A stretch of DNA of 64,000 bases, from the NCBI GenBank assembly GCA_004802725.1, contig SGPM01000026.1, forward strand, positions 62,001-126,000, given 5' to 3'. Below the pieces are notes generated by a model. That model had not been told where the DNA came from. It did no database searches and saw only the letters and a list, made by a program, of their open reading frames with translations. This document shows, in pieces, positions 1 to 11,100 of the stretch (position 1 is the first letter of the stretch; every line of letters begins with the position of its first letter). This DNA comes from Antrodiella citrinella (taxonomy: Eukaryota > Basidiomycota > Agaricomycetes > Polyporales > Steccherinaceae). A program made the position numbers and the translations under genes.

Positions 1-724
1 CTAATCGCTTGTTATTTGGCTTTCCATTCTCAAGACACCCTCTTTCTCCGTGCACCAACCCCTCCGAACTTTGACAAGAAAAGTACGACGGACATATGGC
101 TCTGACTCGATTAGAGTGTGACTGCCGACAGATGCAGTGTGCACGAGTCCGATGATCACCCCCAACAACCAAGCGAACAACTGAGGTTGAACGTTAAACT
201 ATGTATGCACCTTCGCCCACACATATACTCTGTGCAGGTCAATCTTGAGCTGACAAGTCTCAGGTTTCAGATTTACTGTCGGACTTGCCGCCGCCGCCGC
301 CTTACCTTGATTCTCGTCTGCCACATATGCGCTCAGTGCGCTGTGTTTACAACGTGCAACTGGTGCAGTATGCGTCGCTTGCTTCGAGCTTCATAGAACA
401 CTGGAAAGTGGAGTGACTTTCCATTCTCGAGCTCTGCATCTGCAATGCCAATACACCTTCATTCCTGAGAAACACCATGCTACGTTGCAATACCTTCATT
501 GCTGCACCTGGATCAAATCTTGGTTCAAGGACGCATCGGGGTCTAGGGATGACATCCGCGACTCACACGGCCTGTCAATGTTTCTGGCGATGGTCTGCGC
601 CGCTCTACAGAAAAGGCAGAACGATTGAACTATCTGTCGTGGCTGACTAGTACCAGCTTCTCACTGACACTGCTGATATAAAGGCGCATGTCCTGGGCAA
701 CTCAACTCACTCATCTAGCCTACC
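1..724. other. Gene-free upstream stretch
   Basis: No coding region can be supported. The open frames here are short and resemble no family I know. The last 50 bases carry a TATA-like box serving the first DUF6533 gene. Confidence 0.5.
677..682 (+). promoter_or_regulatory. TATA box of DUF6533 copy 1
   Basis: TATAAA stands 43 bases before the ATG at 725. This is a plausible core-promoter position for a short 5' leader. It is assigned by motif and spacing only. Confidence 0.5.
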
Positions 725-2393
725 ATGAGCGACGATTCAGTGTGAGTGGCACCTCGAAGTCGCTTGCATACTCGTTATTGACTATGTTTATCGAGCAGAT
801 TTACAGAACACGCTTTTAGTTTTGTTGCTCTCGGCAAGTTATAACAATTGCCGTACACACATACTGTCATTGATGGGCCTGTTTCTCAGTGCAGTCATTT
901 CCGGCTACGACATCTTGCTCACCTGTTCGCGCGAGCTCGAATGCATATGGCAGCGCAAACTCGGCATAGGGGCGGTTCTGTTCTTTGCCAATCGCTACTG
1001 CACTTTGGGTCGAACGCTACTAGAGTTCTTAATAACTATATATATTCCATCGTCAATCCTCGTAAGTGTTCTCGTCGAGGTTATCGTTTTATACAATCGT
1101 GATGCTGATTTTTGATCTCAGAGGTGCGTCGTCAGCAGGCAGTTCCGCTTGACGTACTTATCAGGTCCATAGCTGCAAAATAATGGTTCCAATCTGGTAC
1201 ATGTTGGAGGTAATAGGGCCGCTGAGCGTCGCAAGTCAGCGATCATCCATTGTACATCTTCCGATGCACTGCTGACCGCTATTCCACAGTCTTTTCGTCT
1301 TTTCGTGTCTGGGCAATATGCGGACGCAGATGGCTCCCTTTCTCCGTGGTCCTGGGGTTCAGTCTATTCGTCCCAGCGGCCACATTGGTAAACACCTTCA
1401 GACATATTCCCAAAGGGCTCCGATTCACGTCTCATCTTATAGTACACCTATGCTATTCCGAGAACAATGGAACTTATTCCCGCCTCTGACCCTGACGGTG
1501 GGTGTGCTCCGATGGCCAACACAATTCCGTATGAACAGTGAGCGTATTTCTGATTGGATCAATGACAACCGCGACTGACATGTCTCACTCTGTTTTGTGC
1601 AGCCGTATGTTATTACCTATACCATCGTGCTGTTTGCGCCGCTTATGATTCGCAGTTCCCGTCATTACGCGCTCTATCGCAATCGCAACGGACGCTCTCA
1701 TTCTGATCATAACCTGGACGAAGACCGCTGACATCTGGAAAGGCAGTGGCACGCATCGTGGTAATTTCAGATTGGTAAACCTATTGCTCAGAGATGGTAC
1801 GCTCGCATAAATAATTGAACTTGCGTTGTCAATGTCATTGACATCTTTCGTCTCGTGTCAGGAACCTTATACTTCTGGTAGGCCAATGCTGTCATCCGAT
1901 AGCAATACAAGTGCTGACGGTGCTTGATTTTCAGCTCGCTACTCGTTCTGAACATCGTCACACTGGCCCTCGATGTACTGCACAGTGTCAGTATGGCGCT
2001 GCGTATAGACTACACAACTTCGCATTACTGAAGATACATACAGGAAACTCAACTCTCAAACGTCAACTCAGCGTCCGTACCGCTTTTCTCCGCGTTTAAG
2101 CCTCGTTGTGACATAAACATCGTTATTTTAGAATTTCGAACGTTCTCGTCGCTCGTTTCATGTTAGACCTCCGGGGTATCTCCTACGCCAGTAGTGACGA
2201 CGAAAACACGGGCCGCATATCTTCTGTGAGGTTTGTAGGAAACTTGGGTGCACCCCTGGACATGGACCGTTCTACGTGGGCGAGTTTCGCGGGCGATGAT
2301 CTTCCACGGAATTACATCAAGCCGTTCGAACAGTCCAGGAACCCAATGGCTGACGGGTTGTTCGAAGACACATCTGAAGGAACAGTGTCGTAG
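725..2393 (+). CDS. DUF6533 domain seven-helix membrane protein, copy 1
   Basis: This is a multi-exon gene of the agaricomycete DUF6533 family, integral membrane proteins of unknown function. Exon 1 is a few codons from the ATG at 725. The DUF6533 core follows (YDILLT, then ELECIWQRK). Later exons give the helix segment FSSFRVWAICGRRW, the ADIW-containing helix ending in NLLLRDG, LLVLNIVTL, and the tail starting LDLRG. The intron after the first core exon (from about 829) begins GC rather than GT, while copies 2 and 3 have GT at the same place. A two-base exon AG at 1122-1123 is needed to keep frame. The exact junction near 1600-1660 could not be settled and may be damaged. It is the most diverged of the three copies. 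Its tail reads on without the last intron seen in copy 2, ending in EDTSEGTVS. Outer limits are more certain than internal ones. Confidence 0.72.
1122..1123 (+). other. Two-base micro-exon AG (DUF6533 copy 1)
   Basis: The bases AG sit between an acceptor (...ctcag) and a donor (gtgcgt...). Adding them before CTGCAAAATA gives AGC TGC AAA, restoring Ser-Cys-Lys in the conserved frame. The same arrangement occurs in the other two copies. Confidence 0.65.
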
Positions 2394-2480
2394 GTAATAT
2401 ATCGTCAGGCAGTCCTTGATGTTGATTGTCTATAATCACAGAATTAGCTCAGTAGGCGATATGGGTTTCGCATGAATTGT
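2330..2480 (+). repeat. Copy-1 unit end, homologous to 5050-5190
   Basis: This stretch, from the GACGGGTTGTT region through the 3' flank to GATATGGGTTTC, matches 5050-5190 behind copy 2 with scattered differences. It shows that the tandem duplication carried about 100 bp of 3' flank as well as the gene. Confidence 0.7.
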
Positions 2481-2522
2481 CCAGAAAAAGTCGGAAGTAC
2501 TGAAGAGAACTACTACTTACAC

Positions 2523-3276
2523 TCGCNTTNACCNTCNTGTCNCNNNNNNNNNNNNNNNNNNNNNNNNNNNNNNNNNNNNNNNNNNNNNNNNNNNNNNNNN
2601 NNNNNNNNNNNNNNNNNNNNNNNNNNNNNNNNNNNNNNNNNNNNNNNNNNNNNNNNNNNNNNNNNNNNNNNNNNNNNNNNNNNNNNNNNNNNNNNNNNNN
2701 NNNNNNNNNNNNNNNNNNNNNNNNNNNNNNNNNNNNNNNNNNNNNNNNNNNNNNNNNNNNNNNNNNNNNNNNNNNNNNNNNNNNNNNNNNNNNNNNNNNN
2801 NNNNNNNNNNNNNNNNNNNNNNNNNNNNNNNNNNNNNNNNNNNNNNNNNNNNNNNNNNNNNNNNNNNNNNNNNNNNNNNNNNNNNNNNNNNNNNNNNNNN
2901 NNNNNNNNNNNNNNNNNNNNNNNNNNNNNNNNNNNNNNNNNNNNNNNNNNNNNNNNNNNNNNNNNNNNNNNNNNNNNNNNNNNNNNNNNNNNNNNNNNNN
3001 NNNNNNNNNNNNNNNNNNNNNNNNNNNNNNNNNNNNNNTGCAANGGTCNCCNGNNACTCCTGCCGGGCCTCCTGCGCGGCNTCCGATGTAGTCTGCGACT
3101 ACATTNTAGATCGTTTGGCATCGGCCTTCCGCCCTCNTCAANATTATGCATAACTCACTTATATGGTCATATTCCGGTCCTCCGCTGAGGCAGTGGCGTT
3201 GCAATGCANGGCATCAAATTGGTCTGAGCCTCGCGGCTGACGACTGGTTCTATGTTTCGTATCTGNTTACCTTTTG
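2523..3276. other. Assembly gap with scattered ambiguous bases
   Basis: A solid run of about 495 Ns (about 2544-3038) is flanked by single Ns. More single Ns lie inside copy 2 (for example near 3315, 3717, 4040, 4165, 4242 and 4478). The gap lies inside a tandem array, so collapsed or mixed reads are the likely cause. Sequence may be missing, including another partial copy. Confidence 0.95.
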
Positions 3277-3312
3277 ACGGTACACCTTCTCTCCACCGCC
3301 ATCTATCTTACC

Positions 3313-5099
3313 ATGNGTGAAGCACAGTGAGTGACACATCACTATAGTGTATGCTTACCATTGATCATTGTTTATCAGACTCATATTTGAAGGGTATTCC
3401 TACAACTTTGCTGCTCTCGGTGAATGANCCCCAGCATCTGCGATACTCGTGTCCCGATTTCTGACTGTTCATCTAGTCATTTCTTTCTACGACATCTTGC
3501 TCACCTTCTCGCGTGAGGTGGAGTGCATATGGCAGCGCAAGTTCAGCGTGGGCACTGTCTTATTCTTCGTCACTCGCTATTGCAATTTGGCTCGAGCACT
3601 ACTGGAGCTGGTCGTCACTATATATGTTCCGAAGTCCATCATTGTGAGTGTCCGCTATGAATTTATCATACTAAACTCAAACGACTGACCCCTTTGACTA
3701 CAGAGGTGCGTTCTCANTGTGCGAATTTCTTCAACAAAGTAACTTACGTCACGGCCATTGGATAGTTGCAAAATCATGATTCCGATAAAATTCACGTTGG
3801 AGGTATTGTGTCCTCTAAGCGTTGCAAGTTCGTGTTCATTTATATCAACCTGTCGACCTCGACGGGATGCTGACTCTCGATCACAGTATTCTCATCTTTG
3901 CGTATCTGGGCTATATGTGGTCGCAAATGGCTTCCTTTCTCAGTGGTCCTTGTGTTCAGCTTGTTCGCCCCGGCTGCCTACCTGGTGAGTCCACACAGAC
4001 CATCCGCGAATGGCGTCCATTCAACCTTTCCAATTGCATNCTAGTACAACGCCACACTCCCTAGAAAAGATGTGCTCATTCCTGGCTCCTCTGCTGATGG
4101 CGGTGGATGTCAGCCGATTCCCCTGATTGGCAAATCCCCACCTGCACGGTGAGAATTTATGTACNACTCAATGCNGTCTACAGCTGAATTTTATGATTTT
4201 TCCCAGACGTGTGTTCTTATCCTGTTCGCCTTCATGTTTGNGTTGCTTACAATCTGCAGTTCCCGTAATCAAGCTCGCTATTGCAATCGCAGCCGATGCT
4301 CTCATACTGGCCATCACATGGTGGAAGACCGCTGATATCTGGCGAGCCACCAACCAATCCCGTGGCAATTTCAGATTGGTGAACCTTTTGCTAAGAGACG
4401 GTACGTCCTTGCAGCCGATCTTCGAGCCTGTCTTGACGTTCACGCATGTCCGCCTTGATCCTCACAGGAACGGTCTANTTTTGGTGGGTGTCGTCTTCGG
4501 AGCGAAGAGCAATTGCTTATATAGCTTGATTTTCAGTCTACTGTTGATCTTGAACATCGTCACACTGATCCTCGATGCACCGCACGGCGTACGTGGTACC
4601 TTATTTGACATATACACTGCTCAATGCTAAGTCTTCGTATAGCAAACACAATTCACATATCTCAACGCAACGTCTGTATTCCTTTCTTTCCCGCATCTCC
4701 TTTAGGATCTAACAACTGTACCAGGATACCAAACGTTCTCGTCGCTCGTTTCATACTAGATCTGCGAGGGGTGTACTACTCCGATAGTAGTAGCGATAAC
4801 TCGAACGTCATGTCTTGCATCAAGTTTGCCGGGAACTTAGGTGCCCCTCTGGACGACTTTACTTGGACGACAGGTGCAGGCGACGACCCTCCTGCGATCT
4901 ACATCAGACCTGGCGAGGAATCGACGAATCCTATGGCTGATGGGTTGCTCGTTCACGAGACCACAAATTCGTAAGTAACACTCCAATGCCATTGCATTCT
5001 TCGCCGACCGACTCTCATTCTCGTACAACTAGTACCGCGGTTGGAAACGAGGAACCCCATGTCCAACGGGTTGTTGAAGACACGCCTGAAGGGACATAG
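3313..5099 (+). CDS. DUF6533 domain seven-helix membrane protein, copy 2
   Basis: This is the second tandem DUF6533 gene. After a 14-base first exon come an exon ending AALG, the core (VISFYDILLTF, then EVECIWQRKFSVGTVLFF), the two-base exon AG at 3704-3705, SCKIMIPIKFTLE, FSSLRIWAICGRKW and a loop starting YNATLPRKDVLIPGS. Next are ADALILAITWWKTADIW, NLLLRDG, LLLILNIVTLILD and the tail beginning ILDLRGVYYSDS. The tail continues across a further intron (donor gtaagt near 4973, acceptor ctag near 5031) into NEEPHVQRVVEDTPEGT, stop at 5097. Without that splice it would stop at 4974. Several single Ns make some residues unknown. The 5' flank (about 3160-3312) resembles that of copy 3, so the promoter was duplicated too. 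Function is unknown; a plasma-membrane sensor-like role is only speculation. Confidence 0.75.
3704..3705 (+). other. Two-base micro-exon AG (DUF6533 copy 2)
   Basis: The context is ...gactacag|AG|gtgcgttc.... It joins a phase-0 exon ending ATT to TTGCAAAATC and so gives Ser-Cys-Lys. Skipping it would shift the frame. Confidence 0.65.
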
Positions 5100-6152
5100 T
5101 TGCAAGTAACATATCATCCGGCGGTCCTTGTTGTTGACTGTCCGTGATAACAGGACTAGTAGCTCAATGGGTGATATGGGTTTCACGTGAATGGCTACTT
5201 GAGAATATTTCACGCAACGAAGTATATGTTACACCCAAACCGTCATATTCATAAAAGTTGGAGTATTCTACAATCCGAAATGTACATCATTTTCAGTGAA
5301 CCCTGCACCTACACGTGGCATTATTGCGACCCAGGCGAGCGCTCCGTGAAACTTGACACTCTACCACTAAGTACATATGTAAGTACCATCTGCATGATGT
5401 GCTGTACTCACGCTGATTAGAGCTTTTGAAAGACCAGTGATACGAGTGCGATGCAGGAGCTCTCGAGATTCCTGCGAGCCGATCGAAATCGTGGACTCGG
5501 ACATCGGGTGTGGCGGCCTCACGTAAGAGTCTGCATATGATTGTGCATATTCCTGAATCCTGACACTTCGTCTTCCCTGCCGTACTTATTGACCTTCAGC
5601 TACGATTTTCTCAACACATCACTGAGGGCTCGAGCTGCGATTGCCAAGTATCCGAGACGTGTGTGGACCAGTGTGTGGTAATAGTCAGCGCTACAGTGTG
5701 ACGCATGCTCAATTACTCTCAGGCTTCTTGCAATATCCTTCTGTAAGCCTGCAAAGCGTCGAGGATCTCACTGATATATTTACTTAGACTTTCACCTCAA
5801 AAACAAGTCTTGATTTCTACAATCTCTCACCACGTCGCCACGATCCGACTCAACTCTTCCGAGTCGAGCTTCGCCGGACTCCGCTGGGTGGCGCGCCACG
5901 AGCAGACTAGTACCAAAGTAGGCGTGGTATACCTCTTCCAAAGATGGCTGGCATTCGTGACGAATGTGTGATGTATGGTGATATGCCACTAGTCAGCCTG
6001 AGTCCAGTCAGCCGCCGTTGTGGCGTTCCAATGCGGCACTGGCAGTGGGGCATCAAATCGTCTAACTCCGAGGCTCGTGGCTGACATGGCTCTATCGAAA
6101 GTGTCTTTGTCTTTCGACGACAAACTTTCTGTCTCTCACGACCTATCTTACT
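5100..6152. other. Spacer between DUF6533 copies 2 and 3
   Basis: I see no gene. The first about 90 bases are the duplicated 3' flank shared with 2395-2480. The last about 160 bases are homologous to the 5' flank of copy 2. The middle is unexplained single-copy-looking DNA without a supported coding region. Confidence 0.6.
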
Positions 6153-8025
6153 ATGGGTCAAGTAGAGTGAGTGATGTATCGTCATAGTGCATACTTCAAA
6201 CCATTGACCATTGTTTATCACCCTCAGATTTGAAGCATACTCATACAGCTGTGCTACTCTCGGTGAATGATCCTACAGCATCTGCAATACTCGTATCCTG
6301 ATTTCTGACCGCCCATCTCAGTGATTTCTTTCTACGACATTTTGCTCACCTTTTCTCGCGAGGTGGAGTGTATATGGCAACGCAAGTTCAGCGTGGGCAC
6401 TGTTTTATTCCTTGTCACTCGCTACTGCACTTTGGCTCGAACGTTACTGGAGCTAGTCTCCTCCATGTATGTTCCGAAGTCAATCATTGTGAGTGTCCGT
6501 TATGGATTTATCATAGTACTAACCCCAAACTACTGACCCCTTTGATTACAGAGGTGCGTTCTCATAGATCTCATTGTGCGATTTTTTCCAACGAAGTGAC
6601 TCACATCAACGGTCATTGGATAGTTGCAAAATTATGATTCCGATAAAATTCACGTTGGAGGTATTAGGTCCTCTAAGTGTCGCAAGTTAGTGCTCACTTA
6701 TTATCAACCTGTCGACCTCGACGAGATGCTGACTTTCGACCACAGTATTCTCGTCTTTTCGTATCTGGGCTATATGTAGTCGCAAATGGTTTCCTTTCTT
6801 AGTTGTCCTTGTGCTCAGCTTGTTCGCTCCAGCTGCCGCTCTGGTGAGTCCACATAGACCATCCGCGAATGGCGTCCATTCAACCTCTCCAACTGCATAA
6901 TAGTACAATGCCACACTTCCTAGAAAAGATGTGCTTATTCCTGGCTCCTCTGCTGACGATGCTGGGTGCGCGCCGACGCCCATTGGCAGAGGTCCGCCCA
7001 CACAGTGAGAATTTTTTCTTGTATGGCTCGATGCCGTGTACTATAGCTGACTTGTGTGCTTCCGTCACAGACGTGTGTTCTCCCATGCGTTTACCTTTAT
7101 CTTCATGTTGCTTACACTCTGCAGTTTTCGTAAGCAGGCTTGCCATTGCAATCACATCCGATGCTCTCATACTGGCCATCACATGGTGGAAGACCGCTGA
7201 TATCTGGCGAGCCACCAAACAATCCCGTGGCAATTTCAGATTGGTGAACCTTTTGCTAAGAGACGGTACGTCTCTGCAGCCGAGCTTCGAGTCTGCCTTG
7301 TCGTTCACATATGTCTGCATTGATTTTTATAGGAACGGTGTACTTTTGGTAAGGTCATTTTCTTCGGAACGTAGTACAGTTGCTAATATAGCTTGCTTGC
7401 AGTGTACTGTTGATCTTGAACATTGTCACACTGTCCCTCGGTGCAGTGAACGATGGTGTAGGTCGCATATTACTTGACATCTGCACCGCTCAATGCTGAG
7501 CCTTCGTATAGCAAACACAATTCGCATACGTCAACACAACGTCTGTACTTCTTTCTTCCCCGCATCTCCTTTAGGATCTAACAACTGTACCAGGATATCA
7601 AACGTTCTCGTCGCTCGTTTCATACTAGATCTGCGAGGGGTGTACTACTCCGATAGTAATAGCGACAACTCGAACGTCATGTCTTGCATCAAGTTTGCCG
7701 GGAACTTAGGTGCCCCTCTGGACGACTTTACTTGGACGACAGGTGCAGGCGACGACCCTCCTGCGATCTACATCAGGCCTGGCGAGGAATCGACGAATTC
7801 TATGGCTGATGAGTTGCTCGTTCAAGACCCACCTACTAGCAAGACCACAATTTCGTAAGTGACACTCTAATGCATTCTTCGCCGACCGACTCTCATTCTC
7901 GTATAATTAGTAACGCGGTTGGATACGAGGAGTCGGTGGAACGACTCGCCATTCCTCCAACAGGAAGCACTCTTCGTAAGGATTCTGATGCAGAGAGTTC
8001 AGGCCAGAGCTCGTCCTCGAGTTGA
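6153..8025 (+). CDS. DUF6533 domain seven-helix membrane protein, copy 3
   Basis: The third tandem copy opens with ATGGGTCAAGTAGA before the first donor. The core matches copy 2 closely (YDILLTFSREVECIWQRKF). The two-base exon AG is at 6552-6553, followed by SCKIMIPIKFTLEVLGP and FSSFRIWAICSRKW. The 3' half (about 7486-7811) is nearly identical to copy 2, introns included. The C-terminal exon differs: after the last intron it reads NAVGYEESVERLAIPPTGS and runs into a Ser-rich end with stop at 8023, instead of the EDTPEGT end of copy 2. The junction near 7080-7130 could not be resolved cleanly, so one helix may be misassigned or broken. It converges on the RasGEF gene, with 122 bases between the stops. 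Confidence 0.72.
6552..6553 (+). other. Two-base micro-exon AG (DUF6533 copy 3)
   Basis: The context is ...gattacag|AG|gtgcgttc.... As in copies 1 and 2, it supplies the first two bases of the Ser codon ahead of the conserved Cys. Confidence 0.65.
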
Positions 8026-8147
8026 CCATGCCGCTGTCCTACTTCCCCAGGCAGCTTGTACTGCGCTAACGTCACATTCCTTTGATCTGCTCGATCTCGT
8101 GTACGTTCCTATATCTCTACACTATACACTATCAATCCTATTGTATC

Positions 8148-11100
8148 CTACAATCCGCTTTGCTGCAATATCCTTGTAATCCTCTCCCCGTCATCACGTT
8201 CGCGAGGTTCGCGTTCCAGGCTCAGATGCCACCACTGATCGCCGTAGTCTACCCCATCAGCATACTTTTTCAACGACTCCTCGACGAACCCCAGGATCAT
8301 GGCCACCGTTTGGAAGTTGTACGACCGCGACTGCCATTTCTTGATGTCCCGTATCACGTCTGCCGCCCTTTGGCGTTTCCCGAAGTTGATCATCTGCCCC
8401 TTGCTGAGGTTATCCTTCGCACCGTCGTTGATGAACGTGAGTGTCGATAAATAGCGACCTAGAGGTGATGCGTGAATCGGCTCAGCCTTCAACTGACGTG
8501 TAAGGAAGTAGTTCAGACTTACCGAAGAAAGGAACACATGGCGGAGTGATCTGCTTCAGTGCAGACGTGTAGTTGCTCCAGTTGCTCCCTGGGTCAAGCA
8601 TAGCTTCGCATGTGTGGAAATATGCCCGAGTTCGCTGAGACACTAGATCCCAAGTCCGTGAAAGGCGTCGTATCTCTGGCTTATTGAGAGCTGAGACCAT
8701 GGCAAACATAGAAGAATAATTTTGCAAGCCACGACAGCGCTGTTGTCAAAATCGGGCTGTGATCAGCGAGTGCAACGACGCGATACAGGACAGGGACATA
8801 CATCTGCAACGCTGATGAAATGCTTTATCACTTGGGCTCGCTTCTTCGCGTCTGGCTTGCTCAAGATAGATTCCACAACAAAGTTGACCAGCTATGAAAA
8901 TACCGTCAGGACAGGCACCTTCACAGAACAATGAACACAAACAACCTTCGTGTTCAGACGGATCACGGCAGCAATGCTGTCTGAACTCTTGTCTGCATTC
9001 GGTTCTCGTACGCGCCGTAAGCACTCTGACGGGCGGATCTTCTTGTACAGAGCGAACTCAATCAAAGTCAACTGCCGTGCCAGCTCTAGCGGCTCAATAT
9101 CGAGGAGCTTGAAATCCCTAGACTTGGGTATCAAGGGCGTCGGAGGAGCGGTCATAGGAGTGTATGGAACTTTGACTTTAGCTTTGGACCCTCGTTGCTA
9201 TATAACGCCGAGAGTCAATATCCATCAGGATGAGAGAGAGAGTCAAAGTTTCTACTGACTCGGAGCTCAATCATAGGAAGAATCTGCTTCGCGGCTTTCG
9301 CTTCTAGGACGCGCGTTGAGATGAAGTCGTGCATCGCTTTCAGGATATGCATATCACTCGATTCCAAGATGTCATCGTCGACAATCATGGATTTGAGGTT
9401 ATTGAGGACACTGTTATCAGATTGAGTACGAAGGACGTGGCTCTTGGAAGAGTGAATTGCATACCGTGTCCTGATGACATGCTGTTTCAGAGATGTCCAT
9501 TCCTTCAACTCGCCGTCATTCAAGCCGTCGGGCGATTCAATCCAGAAACGTTCCACGAGCATGTCGAACAACTCATTGACAGTCATGAACGATTTGAACG
9601 TCATCAAGAAATCCTTAGTGAATACTGGGTCTAAAATCAAAAGCTCAGACAAAGGGTCATCGATGCAGCGGGCTAAAACATACCTCCATGGTCGTGAGCA
9701 GTCAGCCGTTCCACAAGAGCGGCACGCGTGCCCGCCGTCACTTCTCCACTCGGTTCGATGCGAATTTCGGACTGCACATACGTCGGCCGCAGATACCACG
9801 GCTTGGAATCCGTATTCATGTTGTCGATGTAGTGCCGCGGAGCATCTCGTCCAAGAATCTGGAACAGTTTAGTCGCACGATGTGGCGATTTGTTGGGACC
9901 CGCTGAACAACTTTAATTGAGCATGAATAGCAAATGTCGGAAGACACGATACGCACTTTCTGTTTGTGAGACAGGAGACTGCTCTGCGGAAATCGGAGTC
10001 CAGCTCGAATCTGAGTTGACACTACCTGTACTGGGAGAGCGAAGATGTTGGCCTCTAGTTGGTGTGCCCGAACGGAAAGGACTAGATGCCCTCTCATCGG
10101 CTAGTGAGCTCCTGGAAGGGACAGCAGGGACATGGAGGGAGGATCGAGTAGTGACCGGTCGCCGTGGACCTCTGATGGTATTGATCTTAACCGAAGGTCG
10201 CATGTACAAGGCTTGCTCCATGTCGACAATGTCGCCCCCTTGAGCATCGTCATTTGATCTGTTGGGAGAAGTGCCGAGGTCAGGGACAAGAGTAGCCTCG
10301 CTCACGAAGACAGTGGAGGGTCTTGGCGATGCAGCAGCCTGAGAACGCGGGCTATTGGCGGCATCCTGCTCATGGCTAGACAGCAAGGTTTTCAGTGTCG
10401 ATATCGTAAGGCTAAGATTCGCCATGATAGCGGTGACCAGCGCTCCCATCGGATCGCTGCGAGAAGAGCTGCGACCAAGGGCTTCCAGTGAACCCGAGGT
10501 TTGCAAGGTCGAGAGGAACACTGCGCTATCGTCGTACAAAGCTTGCATCGCGGCTTCCAGCGTACGTATGAGATGATGTCGTTCAGCGATATCTCCGTCG
10601 ACTTCATTCTGAAGTCGTGTGACATCCAGACCGCCTAGAAACTGAAGTAGTTGCGCAAGCTGACTAGCGATCTCTCGGCCTTCTGAGTGGAGTCGGTCTG
10701 CAAAATACAGTCAGCCTGACTCTATAGCCGATAAAAGGTGCACCTACCAGTCTTGCTGTGGACACTGGAGGATGCCATCAAGCCGAGGAATTTACGCTCG
10801 ATCGGTCCAACAAGAACGTTGAGCTCAGCAATCACCGAAGCATTCAATGCACGCAATGATTGACCCGGATTCTGCACGTAACCAAGTCCTTTCCAACCAC
10901 CTGCGGAGCCTGCGCCAGGGGATCGGAAGCCAGCCTCAGATGTCAAGAATTTGCCACGGTACGATTTGGCAAATCTTCGTGAGGATGAGTGAGATGCATC
11001 CTGCTTCATATGCTGTACTTCTTTGATGAACTCCTTGATCGTGTTCTCTAAGTCGGGAAGTGTCATCTCTAATCGACTATCGACAACGGAGTGAGCGGGA

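Noticed and set aside
822..1115. Single-exon reading of DUF6533 copy 1 from 822
   Set aside because: It reads through a spliced-out GC-AG intron and into the next intron. Comparison with copies 2 and 3 supports the start at 725.
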